Origin: Psococerastis gibbosa
Lineage: Eukaryota; Arthropoda; Insecta; Psocodea; Psocidae
Reading direction: 5' to 3'
Assembly: GCA_963971405.1 (NCBI GenBank)
Contig: OZ020492.1
Coordinates: 3,348,001-3,412,000, forward strand
DNA length: 64,000 nt
Made by a program: the position numbers and the translations under genes. Of the stretch, positions 63,243 through 64,000 are shown piece after piece. How positions within the stretch are numbered: position 1 is the first letter of the stretch; every line of letters starts with the position of its first letter. The notes beneath the pieces were generated by a model that had not been told where the DNA came from, made no database searches, and saw nothing but the letters and a program-made list of their open reading frames with translations.

Positions 63243-63334
63243 TCGGTATCCGATTCAGGTGTTATGGCGCGGACCACAACAGAGGTCTTGAAGCGGACTC
63301 GTTTCCGTGCCCTTGTCTCGCTGTTATCAGCCAT
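63243..63334 (-). CDS. Minus-strand KRVRF gene, first coding exon (A)
   Basis: On the minus strand an acceptor (CATTGTTTTAG) lies immediately before ATG (63334). The exon encodes MADNSETRARKRVRFKTSVV, VVRAITPESDT and ends at a strong donor (ACCGA/GTAAGT) in phase 2, joining exon B cleanly. KRVRF at residues 11-15 fits the RVxF motif by which many regulatory subunits dock to protein phosphatase 1. The surrounding basic residues could also be a nuclear signal. Such short motifs occur by chance, so a PP1-regulator role is only a suggestion. The 5' UTR must lie further upstream. Confidence 0.65.
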
Positions 63335-64000
63335 CTAAAACAATGAGTGTACCTTTAATAGTTTAAAGATTTTACATTTAAATTTCCTTGTTAATATCTG
63401 GACCTTCTTTGTAAGGTCCTCGGGTTTCTGGGCAAAATAGTACAATGATGGTAGGTCAAATACGCAACCAGTCAACCAACATTTCCATACCCTAGAATTG
63501 ACACTGTAGAGTGTAGACATATATTTCAGATTTAGGCGGTCCCTGATGAAGGTGGAATGATATCCTTCGGTTCGGTAAACTATTTTCGGTTTAATCCTAG
63601 ATTCGGGTCCTACCATGAATGAGAACAAATCCATCAATAGCCCATTGCTAACCTTTCGGGTTTGTAGATAACTTGACTATGAATAGGAACGACCAGCTTC
63701 AAGACTCGACATGAAAGGTTACTTTTTCGTGGGGCTATCTTCAAAGGTATGGGAGAACGCGGCATATTTCTGGTCACAATATTAGTTGTTATGATGTTTC
63801 TCTGCGTGTTTCCCCTACCAGTTAAGGTGATACATTCTATGGGTTGGTAGAACCCAGGGCAGGGAGAATTATTCCATATATGCAAGCTGTCGAATCTCGC
63901 CCTTCTGTTTCATAGTCCAGTTCTCTATCAAATAGTATATTCCCGCCTGGGCCTTGACCTTAACGCTTCAATTTATTCATTAATTTATTATAATATTAAT
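63335..64000. other. Upstream stretch of the minus-strand gene
   Basis: Would contain the intron between the 5' UTR exon and exon A. No promoter or untranslated exon could be pinned down. Minus-strand ORFs at 63335-63637 and 63634-63885 lack support. Confidence 0.35.

Overview
The window is nuclear DNA from an animal, most likely an arthropod. It is AT-rich and intron-rich, and it is packed with eukaryotic mobile elements: hAT and Harbinger-like DNA transposons, several non-LTR retrotransposons, tRNA-derived SINEs, a U2 snRNA retrocopy and an LTR-like element. There is no operon structure. The U2 fragment carries the AAGATCAAAGTG form seen in Drosophila U2, which fits an arthropod. No species can be named from the sequence alone.

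Six probable gene loci were assembled by reading splice sites and reading frame. (1) A Glu/Thr-rich terminal exon lies at about 1.5-1.9 kb (+). (2) A four-finger C2H2 zinc-finger gene lies at 11.7-14.7 kb (+). Its small first exon carries a PLDLS (CtBP-type) motif, and its long second exon contains a recent 89-residue tandem duplication. (3) A degenerate SCPx-like thiolase gene at 24.3-26.7 kb (-) has intact splicing but has lost catalytic motifs. (4) A novel three-exon gene lies at 35.2-43.0 kb (+). All of its exon junctions are phase 0, and its introns are full of transposons. (5) A second C2H2 zinc-finger gene lies at 47.4-49.1 kb (-). (6) A gene at 60.5-63.3 kb (-) encodes a short protein that starts with a PP1-docking-like KRVRF motif. 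A further 82-codon open stretch at 46.6-46.9 kb (-) looks coding.

Most of the remainder is transposon-derived. 2.6-3.6 kb holds a hAT element with a second hAT-like element nested inside it. 3.9-4.7 kb and 5.5-6.5 kb hold two large fold-back elements. 7-11.5 kb holds SINE copies. At 16.4 kb a U2 snRNA retrocopy sits between target-site duplications. 17.3-23.2 kb holds a 5.9-kb element with about 500-bp near-identical terminal repeats and no credible ORF. It interrupts a dispersed repeat that resumes on the far side. 33-42 kb holds LINE fragments, hAT and Harbinger MITEs and SINEs, many inside the introns of gene 4. A four-unit tandem array of about 267 bp follows gene 4 and repeats a poly(A)-signal-like segment. 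50-60 kb holds further hAT and Harbinger MITEs, a hAT transposase remnant, a frameshifted LINE with another element nested in it, and a short LINE tail with target-site duplications.

The genes show no evidence of one shared pathway. What several share is architecture: an acceptor AG within about 20 bases of the first ATG, and long low-complexity regions built from recent internal duplications.
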